A DNA stretch of 64,000 nucleotides from Paralichthys olivaceus (GCF_024713975.1 NC_091106.1:13163501-13227500), one strand, 5' to 3'. Shown: positions 1 to 33,480, counted from the first letter of the stretch. Numbers and translations: made by a program. Notes: generated by a model not told the origin, from the sequence alone.

Positions 1-777
1 GAGGGAACTCACCAAGGAAGTTAATCTGTCTCTTGACTTAAACTCCTCTAAACAACATGTATATTTGTTTGTGGAGAATAACAAATCTTCCCTCTCCCAA
101 AATTATCACCAGAAATTAATCTAATGTGACTTTGGTGAAAATGGTTCAGAGTGAGTGGAAACACATGGGATAGACTGAGCACCCCTCCCATTCTCATGTT
201 TTTGGTTGTCCATCCCCCTAACAGAGGAAAACCATTTGAGGAGAACTTGTGCAATGTTATGTCTCCCTTTGTCCTCTTCCATGCATGAAATGTTGAGACA
301 AATTCGAACACAGGAGAGTGTTTCAGGGGCGGATCTAAAGACTGAGTGGTCTCATTTACATTTGGATTATTTACATTAGGAGGACTCCTTTTTGTGTGTG
401 TGTGCTTCTGGCAGTTGACAGACGAGCTGTGAGGACTGGCTAAGATTAAACAGCAACTTTGAGCCTAAAAAAGAAAGAGATCGGGACCCAAGTTAATTAC
501 TAACTCACTTGCTCCTGCTCTTCACGTAAATCCTCAACAGTTTCGGCACACTAATGTGTTGTCTTTGCACGAGGAAGTCCCAAGGTTTTCTTTTGGCTTT
601 AAAGTCTTCATGGGTTTAAGTCCCTCAGAGTCACGTCCTGCAATTGTCTCTGGAGTGTGGGTGGACAGGGGAGAGTGACGGAGCGTTTGAGTTACTCTCA
701 GTAGCGTTTGAGCAGAGGGCAAAAGGCAACTTTGTTGTCTAGTCTTCTGAGAGCAACTGAAGCCACACGTGTGGGCC
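1..777. other. abcc2 upstream region, no gene seen
   Basis: No recognisable coding exon on either strand; the open frames are short and lack family motifs. The stretch should hold the abcc2 proximal promoter and 5' UTR. I see no clear TATA box just upstream of the start codon. The one strong candidate site is the HNF1-like palindrome at 492-504. Confidence 0.5.
492..504 (+). promoter_or_regulatory. HNF1-like binding site upstream of abcc2
   Basis: The 13-mer GTTAATTACTAAC matches the HNF1 consensus GTTAATNATTAAC at 12 of 13 positions counting the N. It lies about 275 bases before the abcc2 start codon. HNF1-alpha is an established activator of liver and kidney transporter genes. Binding here is inferred from the match and its position only. 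Confidence 0.5.
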
Positions 778-18763
<17,986 letters not shown>

Positions 18764-18900
18764 TTTTACGCTTAATAATAACATAGCTTTGATTTTTTTT
18801 GTTGTGCTTTGATTTATTAACAATTGTTATTTTTCTTTCTAAAGCAAAACTATTCAAACGTATATATTATTCACAAAGGAATCATATGTAAACAGTTTTT
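18764..18900 (+). other. Probable abcc2 3' UTR
   Basis: AT-rich sequence after the TAG stop. No AATAAA occurs before the L1 remnant begins. The only near match is AATAAT close to the stop, so the true polyadenylation site is not identified. Confidence 0.4.
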
Positions 18901-19490
18901 TTTGTTTTTTTTAACAATATTTTTCATTAATTATTTCCACTTTTACAAGTAAAGGATGGATACATAGTATGGTCCACAGGAATGAAAATCAAAACAGGCA
19001 GACAAATAAACAAAACAAAACAACAACAAAAAACAAACAAAAAACAACCATCAGCTCAAATCTATATAAATAATACTTGGGGTTACAGACATGTACGGTA
19101 TGAGCAATCAAGAACATCCCTGCAACATTATATTAGAAACACCAGGCTCTACATAGTTCAAAAAGGGTTCCCAGACTTTATAGAATTGGTCTGTTTTTAA
19201 ATGTAATATGCATGTAAGGTACTCTAATGGCACTAGATCAAACACTACTCCCTGCCAGCCTTTAACAGTTGGTACTCTTTCATTGATCCATTGTAACAAA
19301 ATATTCTTCCTCGCTGCATAAGTAAGAATACAATACAGCCTCTTATTATGTTTTCATGTTAAACGTCGATTTGGGAGGCCCAGTATAAGAGACACAGGGT
19401 CCATCTCCAGTTTCAAACCAAATATCTTCTCCATTATATGTAAACAGTTTTATTTGTGATGAATAAATTGTATTTCTCAAATTTTGCTTC
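18895..19490 (-). mobile_element. L1-like LINE remnant, C-terminal end of ORF2, antisense
   Basis: On the minus strand, about 19430 down to 19100, a frame reads MEKIFGLKLEMDPVSLILGL, an in-frame stop, then KRLYCILTYAARKNILLQW, then LVPLEYLTCIL and KVWEPFLNYVE. This order of blocks is typical of the extreme C-terminus of fish L1-type ORF2 proteins (recognised from memory). The A-rich + strand at 18980-19040 gives a T-rich run on the element's own strand. Upstream of it the coding frame is lost. A dead 5'-truncated copy. Confidence 0.7.
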
Positions 19491-19650
19491 AGTGTGTTTC
19501 TCTCTGTGGTTGTGTAAAGTGGTAATGAGAGTGTTATTATCACTCCACTGCTCTGGCCCACTTAATTGCTTATAATATATTTATACATGCATACATATAT
19601 ATCTGTAAGATACGCAAACAAATGTGAGATTTCGAGAATAGCGTCCTTAA

Positions 19651-19697
19651 GTATATAATATTATAATATATATATATATATTTATTTATATATATAA
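19651..19697. repeat. AT-rich simple repeat
   Basis: TATATA-type tract with TTTATTTA interruptions, between the L1-like and L2-like remnants. Confidence 0.85.
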
Positions 19698-19709
19698 CTT
19701 GTAATTTTT

Positions 19710-20540
19710 AGTTACCCCCCTCCCTGTGACAGCAACTCCCCAGCTCCCCCTAGCAAACGTCTGGACTCCACAGCCTCGGGAGAACAAGTCCACCACTTCA
19801 AACAACCCAGAGGCCCATCATCATCAACCACTCAGTTCCCCCCTCTCCTGTGGTCCCCCACCCTGTGCCACTTCTGCTCTTCCATCCCTCTGTCAACCCC
19901 CCTCCTCACACCTTCCCTCAAACAAGGCTAGAGGACCTGACAGCATCTACCCGAAGGTGCTGAAGGTGTGCATGGAGCAGCTGACAGGTGTGTTTCAAGT
20001 TCCAGTGCTCAAGAAGGGGCATCCCTGTACTCCAAGTGACATGAGTCACAGACTACCTCACTTACAGGCTGCGGGATGCAGGACTGGTTTTAATCAATCA
20101 TTCGATCAATGTGGTAGTGAGCAACATGGACAAACCCCAGGGAACTGTCCTGTCACCATTTCTTTTCGCCCGCTACACCTTGACTTCTGCTACAACACAG
20201 GAACATGGGAGTCTTGTAGGATGGTGTGGCAGAAATCACCTGCAGCTCCACCGCAGTAAAACCAAGGAGTCAGTAATACGTTAAGTGCTGGTGAGCTTCG
20301 GAGGTGGCACAGACAAACTTAAGGCCAGCTCTGTGGTGGGAATAGAACTGAAGTGACTGACAAAAGGATGAGAGTAAAACCAAAAGCCATCATTGACAAC
20401 CCATCTTGTCCTCTCTCTGCTGAACAGAGGCGACTCAGGAGCACATTAAGCCACAGACTCACCCAGCCAAGTGCTTCATTGTGCTTGAGTGGCTCCTTAG
20501 TGCCATCAGCCACATGACTGCAATGGCTCAGTACCCAGAG
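19710..20540 (+). mobile_element. L2/Rex-like LINE remnant (reverse transcriptase fragments), sense strand
   Basis: In one frame ARGPDSIYPKVLKVCMEQL and GVFQ precede VPVLKKGHPCTPSD, matching the N-terminal part of fish L2/Rex-type reverse transcriptases. Further on, a different frame reads KPQGTVLSPFLF, the conserved block just before the catalytic region, and LQLHRSKTKES follows. KAIIDNPSCPL near 20385 resembles the ORF C-terminus. The catalytic block between these parts is missing, and frames shift several times. Long dead and internally deleted. Confidence 0.75.
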
Positions 20541-20559
20541 TCAAACACAAAAATCAATT

Positions 20560-21850
20560 TTTCATTTCACATTTTGTACACCATATTCCAAAGAATGGAC
20601 AAATAACGACTATATTGCAACTTTTTTTAAAAAACTGCCTTATATAAACTTTCATATAAGTTTCACAAACAATGAAATATCTCATCTTTTGCGGAGAACT
20701 TTAGTGATCGACTGCATCGCTATTAGTGGTTACATCACCCCGCTATTCAGATGGGTTTCACAGTTTCTCAAGAAGGAGACTGGATCAAGAAGAAGTGGAA
20801 CTCGTGTGAGCAGGCAAATTCTCTTGCTGCTTATTTCTTATACATTTTCTTGTGTTTTTTACTAAATTACAACTTTCCTCTCATTGTATTATGACTTTTT
20901 TCATTAAATCATGACAGTATGTAACATATCGTCTCTGTCTTGAAATTGGACTAATATTCAATTTTATTCTTGTAATAATATGGCTCCAAGCCTCAGAATT
21001 TTTCTGTCTTTAAAGTGGCCACAGTATGCAGAGATTTTCATGTTTAATACTTCTGACTGTCTTAGCTGAAGTCACGTAGCCCTGAGGAGTTATGGCATCG
21101 GTCATGATGGTATAGATGAAAAGGTTTTTTGTAAGAGGCCAATGGATACCAATGGACCTCATAGAGATTCAGAATCAGAAGTACTTTATTAATCCCTGTA
21201 GGGAAATTCAAAATTCAGTTCCCATTGTACCATTCCCCAATCACAGCTGACACTGGGTGAGAGCTGCACTAAAGAAAGTGTCTAAACCAACTACATTTTC
21301 TGTCATGATGGGGTTAGATTGAAAAAAAAACATTCCAGCCAGGATAATTAGATTTAAGTGCTTTTTTCCAGAATGTTGCAATTTTGCTTCTCTCAATTTG
21401 ATTGCCAATCTTGAATGCTAATTACTTTTCATGCATACAGTAGTTTAATGTTAAATAGGTTTGAATCCTATATGTGTGGAAGAACAACTGCACACACAGT
21501 TCCTCCAGGTTCCTGTTCTTTGTAATATCACATCGGGAGTTTTGTGAAATGGATCGCACTTAATCAGAGCACTATTGACAAATGACAGAACTGAGGTAAC
21601 TACAAGCTGCAAAAACACATGAAGGCTATCGATTTGTTGGGCCACAATGAGACATGTTGTCCTCTTCAACACATAAATATATCAGCTGCTAGTGAAGTCG
21701 AAAAGATAGATCATTTATGTGCCACCAGATACAGTTTCCTTTTAACGTGGGGATTCACTGTGTGATTTGAGGGGGGAGGGAAGAGAGAAGGAGGGGGAGA
21801 GAGTCACACAGTGTGAAAGAGAGGCTGTGTGCGCAAGCGAGGGAGGGAGG
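20560..21850. other. Intergenic, no gene seen apart from a LINE-like tail
   Basis: Low-complexity AT-rich sequence, then the repeat tail at 21168-21235. From about 21765 the sequence becomes purine-rich (GAGGGAGGGAGGGAGAC and similar), probably the promoter or leader of the receptor gene. I recognise nothing else. Confidence 0.5.
21168..21235 (+). repeat. Teleost repeat tail (TTTATTAATCCC...GGGAAATTC type), copy 1
   Basis: TCAGAATCAGAAGTACTTTA then TTAATCCCTGTAGGGAAATT. This is a familiar 3' end of interspersed elements in fish, with a short CCCTGTAGGG hairpin. A related copy is at 44044-44100. Confidence 0.6.
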
Positions 21851-21924
21851 GAGACAAATCAAAGAGGTTTTTGGTCCTTGTGGACAGAGGATCTCAGCTT
21901 TATCCTGCATTTCATCTGTTGAAG
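21850..21924 (+). other. Probable non-coding first exon of the receptor gene
   Basis: The stretch ends TCATCTGTTGAAG followed by a consensus donor GTAAGC at 21925. The next good acceptor in phase with a start codon is at 22881, ten bases before the receptor ATG. The 5' border is unknown; a purine-rich tract precedes it. Inferred without transcript data. Confidence 0.4.
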
Positions 21925-22035
21925 GTAAGCCTACTCATAACTGATCAGCGCCCTTACATTTAAAATATGCATTAGTAAATGTAAAACTAGAATCTGCATG
22001 ATTTTGTAATAAACAGACTCTGTGTAACAGGTTGT

Positions 22036-22079
22036 AGTGTGTGTGTGTGTTTGTTTGTTTGTGTGTGTGTGTGTGTGTA
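22036..22079. repeat. (TG)n/(TTTG)n microsatellite
   Basis: TG tract interrupted by TTTGTTTGTTTG, within the presumed 5' UTR intron of the receptor gene. Confidence 0.9.
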
Positions 22080-22891
22080 TGTTAATTGAACATAAGGAAT
22101 CCTGTCTTACTCCTGTTAAATTAACCTTGGATGTTTTATATATGAATAGAGTGGGCTGTATATGCTGTGCTCACTAATTAGTCTATTTTCATTGTTATTT
22201 CCTCTGCCCTCATTATTATATGTTAAACTGTTGTTTTGTCAATTTGTTCTCAAAAAAGTGGCAGAATTTGTCCTGATGAAATAGATTTCTAAGTTCATGT
22301 GTTCATTTAAGATGACTGAATTAAAATAATCATGTGTATGCACATTGATCTCTGACGTAATTCTTGCCCATGTCTATCATGCGCTGATGGACGTGGTTTA
22401 TGTCACTGACTATCATCTGAAGTGGATTTTATTAATTGCTTAACAACACAAGACGCCATTTCAAGCAGACGAACTCTCCAACCCCCACCCCACTCAAACA
22501 TTTAGCGCTCCTAAGAGAAAATCATGGTTGAGGCGTTGTTTTCATAACGTTACAGTTTATAGAAAATAAGGACAAAACCTCATCAACGGACAAGTTTTCC
22601 TTTTTCCGTCCTTCTCTCTGGGATCAAGATATAAGTCCCTCATGAATATTTATTAAGAATGAGAGATCACATGTACAACAAGCAACCCTCTAACTCTTAT
22701 GTGCTAAGTTGATGCACAATACCATAAAAAACATCATCGTTTACAAAGAGACTTTGCTTAAACATTGGCTTCAGACCTGAATTAAGCTTACTAATATCCA
22801 ATGTTACAACCTAACTCTGGCATGACATTTAAATTTAAAATGTTTCTCTGTTACATTTTCATCTTCCACTTTCTCCACCAGCTGCCTGAAC

Positions 22892-26217
<3,326 letters not shown>

Positions 26218-27360
26218 AGCCACTGTCAACATAAGCTGCAACAACATACACTCTGATTTGACTTTTAGCATGTCTGATCCTGGGATAAGCCGAGAGCAAT
26301 GTTTATTAAATTGTATGACTGACACAGATGCATTGCTTTACATTTTATATTATGACTAATTCAGCTTGCAAGTTTCTTGATGTACAATTTGTTACAAATA
26401 TGCATTTTATAGATTTGTGAATCTTGTTATATTTTGCACTGCTCATACTAAGTATAATGTCTGTACATGCAGTGGAGTAGAAGACTCTTCTGTGTTGTCG
26501 AACCACAAGGAAAAGACGTGATGAAATACATAAGGCCTCTCCAGCCTGATGTTGGTTTTCATCACTAGAATCGAAATCTTTCAAAGCCCTGAATGATGAA
26601 GCTACATGGTATCTTAAAATACAGTGGCCGACCTGCAAATAGAAAAAACGTGCAAATTAAGAAAAAACACTTCACCAAGTTGACGACACATGCACTCCAA
26701 AAAGTCACAACACATGCGACTACAGAAACGTGCTGCAAATTGCAAAAACAGCAACAAAAATGTTTCCAGGGGACGCAAAACAGTGATGAACTTGGCTGTA
26801 GTTCAATGCTCTGTGAATTTCTATCACTACTGACGAGTAGCAGACTTCAACAACTTCTTATGTTACTTAAAATCTGTTATTTTATAGATATATTTATCTA
26901 TATCTATAGATAGATAGATATACATACATAGATCTATAGATATATAGATATATATTTGATGTTAACATGTTTTTAAACTTATAAACATGTTTTTTTTTTT
27001 ATCTATATTGTATGTAATGTTATAACATGACGAGTCAGTCCGAAAAGTCTGTATTGTTCTTGTATTTTTTTTTTTAATTGGTGGGCACAGTTGATAATAG
27101 TTCTTAAGACTCACTACTTACTTATGTTTAATCGAGTAGAAAAGCAAATGTGGTAATTTTAGTGGAGTAAAACATTTGATCACTGCTCACTGGACATGCT
27201 TGCTAGTACAATAAATATATTTAAGATTCAATACTATGTCAATGTTGTGTCAAACAGAACAATAAAAAAAATATATACTTTTATAATTTGTAAAAAAGAG
27301 AAATTGGCCCAGTTACCATCACTTCCTGGTTCTAATCCACAAACTAGAACAGCTGTGTGG
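26218..27360. other. Receptor 3' UTR and intergenic gap
   Basis: No gene recognised. AATAAA at 27210-27215 is a possible but distant polyadenylation signal for the receptor gene. A GATA/TATC tract lies at 26884-26955. The remainder is AT-rich. Confidence 0.45.
26884..26955. repeat. GATA/TATC simple repeat able to fold back
   Basis: TATCTATATCTATAGATAGATAGATA and related units. TATC units are followed by GATA units, so the tract can form a hairpin. Confidence 0.85.
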
Positions 27361-27403
27361 AGGAGCTAGACCCTCCCTTAGTATGACGTATATACAGTTA
27401 CAA

Positions 27404-27469
27404 CCAATCACAAGCGCGGGGGAGGGACTAAAAATGAAACAGCGGAAGATTCAAAACGAAGATGGCGGC
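27404..27469 (+). promoter_or_regulatory. arhgap19 core promoter: CCAAT box, CHR-like element and YY1-like motif
   Basis: CCAAT is at 27404-27408. TTCAAA at 27450-27455 is the reverse complement of the cell-cycle homology region TTTGAA. AAGATGGCGGC at 27459-27469 matches the YY1 consensus and contains the start codon. There is no TATA box. NF-Y plus CHR is a common arrangement in G2/M genes, and ARHGAP19 acts in mitosis, so the arrangement makes sense. Function is inferred from motifs. Confidence 0.45.
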
Positions 27470-30400
27470 TGAAAATGTTCCCCAAAACAATCACAAACTG
27501 GGCAGGAGGTACAAACTTTTCTTTAATTATTGCGGGAAATTAAGACAGTAGAAAACGGTTGTATGCACTGCAGGTTGATGGGACCAATATATTAGAAATA
27601 TATATGTGTAACTACTCCTTCAGTATTGTTAGTCTTCACCAGACGTGTTAGCTAACGTAGCTAACCTAGCAACAACTTCTTACACGTTAGCCCGCATATT
27701 AACAATGTTTTATTCATATCTACCGTTTTATTGCTAACGTGTAGGCATCCGCTTTGAGCTTTGTTGTTCCACTTCGTGTCGAACACCAACACAGCCTCCG
27801 TGTTTGTTTGTGACAGGGGGACAAGATGCAGTGTGTTCAACAGTCAGGAGAAGCCAAACGCGAGCCAGCCGGTGATCTTCAACCCGGACTTCTTTGTGGA
27901 GAGACTGAGACACGAACACCCGCAGGCCTTTGCGGATTTAATACTCAGCAACCTCACACGGATCATAGACCTTCCGGGGGACGAGTTCGCCCAGCTCATC
28001 GGGGAGTCGGAGCCCAGGGTGCCCTCCTCCACTGGCTTTCTCCGCTCCTTCAACTTCCTGAAGCGAAAAGGTTAGAAACTCACTGACCCGCCCTTAAACT
28101 AATACCGTCAAAGTTAATTCATTTTCTCATTGCTTTAGAAAACAGCTCTGCACTCATATTTATACCTACTAATGGAAATATGTTCTGAGGTTTTAAAATA
28201 TAGATACTGACTAATTATAAATTTTAGAAATTATTAACAGTAGGCCTATAATTTATAATTATATCGAGGTTAAAATTATCTCATCAGTCCATATCGATTA
28301 TATTAATTATCATAAACGTGAAGGTTGTGTTTTATAACTGTTCATGATGGATAAACATACATATTATATATATATATATATGCATTTGACTTTTGGTAAA
28401 TTGCTAATGATGAAAATTATGTACAGACAATTATTTATTTTGTTTTATTGCTCAGTGCTATCACAGATTATACTCATTACTTTCTCAATTATTTTTGGGT
28501 CTAAAAACCTGACATAAAACACTGAAAATGCCAGTGTCTGTAAACCCTCTACATACAACACCTGTTTTCATTTTTATTTGCAGTTTAATAATTATTTAAT
28601 AATCTTGATTCAATCTAATGGCACTTTCTCCTATTGGCCATGTGTTTGATGTGAAATTATAAATGTACTGATTGGTGAAATGGAATTAATGCACGTTACA
28701 TACAAATGAGACCAAAAGTCTTACTGTGCTATTTGATGCTTTTTAGAAAAAGGCGTGGTTTTTGGTGCACCGTTAACTGAAGAAGGGATAGCACAGATCT
28801 ATCAGCTCATTGAATACTTGAGTAAAAGTGAGTATCCCCACCGTGCGGTTCAGAGGACAATTTAACCCAAAGCATTTTGTGATATCATGTCTACATACAT
28901 TTTGCATGTGTGACTGGTGAAGAAAATGAATCCCTCATCAGGACAGTGTTTGTATTACAAAAACACCACTAAATGATTACCTGATTTAATGACGTTGTAA
29001 TGTATTTAGCCAAAAGACTTGATAAGCCTCTATGTCAGACTCTTACATTTTATTCCTGCATCCTGGCTCTATTTGTTCTTTAACTTAGCTGGCAACTTAA
29101 CTTAACTGAGTAGCAAAGGCAGTGAGGTCATGGTTTATTTCTAGAAGGGATGATGTCATTCACTGAAAGTGGACACTGGGAGCAAATGGTTGAGTCAATA
29201 ATTTATCTGAAAGCACTTTGCTCCTGCTGTCCTTCTCTTTCCATTTCATTCACTCTGTCTCTCTCCTCACTTGTGTGTCTTTGTGTCTCCTTTACTGTGT
29301 GTCTGTGTCTACACACTGCATCTTTTTCCTTTTTTTCCTCCCCTTTTCTTTGGCTGTCTCTCACCATCTTTCTTTCCCACCTCACAGACCTTCAAGTCGA
29401 GGGGTTGTTCCGTGTGCCAGGCCACAGCCTAAGGCAGGCAGCCCTGAGGGAGATGCTGAACACTGGCTCAGAGATAGATCTAGAGACAGGAGACTTCCAC
29501 CCCAATGATGCAGCCACATTGCTTAAAGCCTACCTGGGAGAGCTGCCAGAGCCGCTGCTCACACAGAGACACTATCATGCTCACCTGAAAATTGGAGGTA
29601 CTAGTTAACTTTTACAGAGCTTATTGTTGCAGCTCAAGATAATTAAAATTATATTAATTTCAATTTAATGTCAAGAAATAAAAATAGTGACACTTGCTCT
29701 TTGGTGATAATTTTTTTTTTCTGCTGTGTCCAGAGCTCACTTACTTTGACGAAAAGGGGGATAAGACCAGTGTGTCTGACAAGGAACGCCAGATTGAGGC
29801 ATTTCAGCTGCTTTTTATGCTGCTCCCACCAGTTAATCGCAGCCTATTGAAGCTGCTACTTGACCTGCTGTACCACACTGCTCGTAATCAGCACATCAAC
29901 AAGATGTCTGCAATTAATCTTGCCACAATGTTCGCTCCACACATCATCTGGCCCAAGAATGTAAAGACCTTTTTGATTTAATTTTATTCTAACTTCCAAA
30001 CATGTTACAACCCCACTATATCTCCATTACATTAGCAGTTAAATGTTACGCTACTTTTTTCCATATATTTTTTGCAGGTAATGGCAAGTGATCTTCAGGG
30101 AAGTATTGAGAAACTGAATAAGGGCATAGCGTTCCTCATCAGGCACTCACAAAAACTATTCAAGGTAAGCAGCTTTAAAGTCTGTTTCTCTAAGTGTGGT
30201 GTTGCTTATTTATAATCCTTGCACACACTGAAAACTAATTGCAACATAATTTATTATCGTTACATTTCTCTGTCAGATAGGAATGCCAACATGAAATGTT
30301 TTTTTCAGGTTGTTGTACTTTGTGTCTCTATTAAAATATACAACAAAACACAGATGGCCCTTTAAATAAGATTTTTTTTGAGGAGATAATTGGATGCCCT

Positions 30401-32078
30401 TTATTCAAGTAAATATACAGCACATCACAGCTATGTGGTAGAAATGTTTCCCCATCTTATCTCCTTTCATAATGTAAAACAAATTCATACATTGCACAAA
30501 TGCTCTTCCCTTCAAATGAACCCTTCATGACGAGCGGTGGTGTTGCCAGGCTTACAAGAAATGCAAACATGTTCAATGTGAAGCATGCAGAATTTACATT
30601 TCAAAGTAAAATTTAAAAAAAGGGTAATTGTGTTTCCAATGTGTCTGTCTCAATTGTGCACCTTGATCTTTATGATCAGTGTAATTTCTTTAATGAGAAT
30701 ACATTGAAATTTTTTTATCTTGCTACTTTTGGTTGCTTAAACGAACCCTGTGTTTGCATGAGAATAAGAGCCATGAATTTCTACGTACCAGTTGTGGGGT
30801 AATTTCTGATCTGCAATCTTAATTATTCACAAAATATTAATGTGCACATTCACTCTCATTGAAGGCGCCTGTGTATATCAAAGAATATGCCCGCTTGTAC
30901 TTCACAGGATCAAACTCTCTTCAATCAAAGGTGAGTTTCTTTTCTTCTATTTCTAACCAATGTCATCTGATTGACAACAGTGTTCACACAGCATTATGTT
31001 TATCTGTAAAGTTACTGTCAAAGCTCCCACAGCAACTTTTATTTTCTTTGCTTTTTTTCTTTACTTTTAAATCTGGTAACTTTGTTGTCTTGTTAATTTT
31101 AGGTACTCTGTGTCTAAATTCAGAAACTGTTATTCAATGCTTTGCAAACTAATATACTGACTTTCATAGAACCTTGAAATAAAACTCTGGACCATATTAA
31201 TTTTTCACGTTTCTGCCGTTTGAGACTCTGCTTCTGTAAGATTACAAAATTAAAAATTTTATGTAACGGCCAACCTTTTTTAGGACGACTCGACGCTTTG
31301 TTCTCGAAACAAAGATGGGCTGATTGCTGCGGTAACGCCTGTACCCCAGTCTCCCTTCACAAGATCAATTGGAAGTGAGGTCAACAGCACCACCAAGTCA
31401 CCTGAGACTCAGAGTTATACTGAATCTGCTCTAAGAGAGCTGTACCAGCAGGTCAACAACATGCCCGAGTCTGCCAAGAAGAAGAAGCTCATCAGACAAG
31501 TATGGTCGTTCAGTCTGGAGAATAAGATATAGATAAAGTTCTTCCATCCCAGTCCATAAATGTGTTGATGTTTTTTTGTACAGTTTGAGAAGCAGCCTTT
31601 GCTGACACCATCGGCCGAGTGTCGCACACCATTCAGCAGGAAACACTGGCGTTCACGCTCTTTGGGTGGAATTATCAAGGTTTGTTGACAGTCCTCCTGT
31701 GTAAAGTTACAACTTTACTTTCCAGCATTGTAACTACTTTGTTCTGACTTTTCATGCTCACATTCATTCTCAAACAGTTTTTTTTTTATTATTTGTGATT
31801 CTCTTGGACAATGTTTTGATTACATTAACAAGTAGACTGCAAACACTTAGTTTGGGATTAAAGAAATGCATTGTGCATATTTATGAGGTCTTAAGCAAAT
31901 AAGTATTGGTACATCAAAGAATGTGTACATAGTACTATATATAGCTCCCATAAGTTATGTTTTGTTTATATAACAGAGGAAGGTGTTGGGAAGCCAAATA
32001 TTGACAGAGAAAGAAAACAGCAAACTGCAGACTCCTCTCCGCAGCACTTCTGTTGATGGCCAGGGAACAGAAAACTGA
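27462..32078 (+). CDS. arhgap19: Rho GTPase-activating protein 19, ten coding exons
   Basis: GTPase-activating protein for RhoA, linked to cytokinesis (family knowledge). Exons: 27462-27508, 27817-28070, 28747-28827, 29388-29597, 29734-29960, 30078-30164, 30865-30930, 31284-31499, 31584-31679, 31977-32078. All are GT-AG and phases agree, giving about 461 residues (human about 494). VIFNPDFFVERLRHEHP and GAPLTEEGIAQIYQLIEYL are near-identical to human ARHGAP19. The RhoGAP fold spans roughly residues 105-310. EGLFRVPG holds the arginine finger R136, and KMSAINLATMFAPHIIWPKN is the other conserved face. NMPESAKKKKLIRQFEKQ and RSRSLGGIIKRKVLG identify the C-terminal region. The last part of the human protein is missing: the frame stops at TGA 32076-32078, directly before a consensus donor. 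Confidence 0.96.
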
Positions 32079-32565
32079 GTGAGTATTTCACTGTTACATC
32101 ATAACGCAAACATTTCAACCAAGTCTTAGCTATTTACAAATATCATCACCCACCACTGTGGTCGTGTAGGCTACAACATGCATATCTATGATGCCAGGGT
32201 GAGTGACTGTTACTTTTACTGTTAGAACCGGGCAATCTCACATTCCCATTGATTATCATGTTCATGTATGGAGAAAAATTGAAGAAATAGTTCTTTTATT
32301 TCAACCAAAGTCATTTAAAATGTCTAATTTCCATAGTGGGTCAGACTGATTATTTCCCAACCTGTCATCAACCAGTGAATACTAGTTTTCCTCATGACTA
32401 TGCTAAAAGAGTCTCTCTGGTACTTAAAGTCAACGGTCTGTGGTTCACCACATGCTAGTCTGGTCTCACTTTGACTTGCTTATATTACTAATGATGCCTG
32501 ATGTTCATGGCTCAATGATTCAAAATGACCTAATCCTTTATTTTCTCTCTTCCTATCTCATTCAG
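32079..32565 (+). other. Possible 3' UTR intron of arhgap19
   Basis: The bases right after the stop read GTGAGTAT, a strong donor. A pyrimidine-rich acceptor TCTCATTCAG ends at 32565. Sequence beyond it has only short open frames, so splicing would add 3' UTR, not protein. Inferred from splice-site appearance. Confidence 0.4.
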
Positions 32566-33480
32566 GATTAATCATCTTTAAAAGAATGTGTCGTTTACAA
32601 CAAAGAAAACCCCAGTCTAACAGTTATGTTGGGAACATTAAAGAACGTTGATCTGCTGACTCAAACTAAACAGTGTGATGCACTGCTTTGTTTTCACACC
32701 ATGTTTGGATCTGTACTCCGCTGTTTCTTCTTTTTTATAGTGATTTAGAGTCTTAAAAGTTATAACAATGGCAAGGAAATCCCCATATAAATGTGCATAC
32801 TGGAAGTTTTACTTGCTATGCAACTTGAAAGAGGTTAATGGACAAAAGTGAATATGCTTTATTGCTATAGGTCAATGTAATTAACCATTTTTCGTATATT
32901 CAATAGTTCCCAATTCAATTCAATTTCCATGTCCATTTATGATCTTACGCATGCAAATAATATGGATTTACACCTGTGAAATTTGTCAGTATTTAGTTTT
33001 ATCACTGACTCAAATGTTTTTATTTAATTTGCAAACCTACTTGTATTTATTTCTTATTGGTCATCTGGATGTTTCAAGTCCTGGTGTCCTGTGCATTGGA
33101 TGATTTTGTAAAATGTTATGTGCAGGCTTTTCTATTTAAATGTTACATTTGCTTTAAAGTTACAGTAATTTAAGTTAGACTTTCGGAGTCAGTGCAGACT
33201 GTTGAAGACTTTTATTAGAGAAGTGGTAAATCCAGAGATGTGCCTTAATTGAATATGTCTTGCTTTACTGTTTAACAGTTTTTATTCAGCATCAACTTAC
33301 AGGGGAACTTTTTCCCCTCAAGTTTCCAATAGCTTTAAGAGTATACTGAAATTTTTATAAAGAATCCATTCAAGTGTCAGTAAGTCAGGGAGTGAAGACT
33401 AACGGGTAAAGAAGAATAAAGGATGGGAGATATTGAGTGAAAGGCCAAAGGACCAGCTATGTAGTTTAACAGAAGATTTT
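32566..33480 (+). other. Probable arhgap19 3' UTR
   Basis: AT-rich, no gene seen. AATAAA at 33415-33420 is a candidate polyadenylation signal. No transcript evidence is available from sequence alone. Confidence 0.35.

Noticed and set aside
19005..19010. AATAAA as abcc2 polyadenylation signal
   Set aside because: It falls inside the A-rich tail side of the antisense L1 remnant, so it is not good evidence for the abcc2 3' end.
29150..29608. Long frame ahead of arhgap19 exon 4 as an alternative N-terminus
   Set aside because: The part before 29388 is the pyrimidine tract of the intron. The acceptor CTCACAG at 29387 fits the phase of the previous exon.
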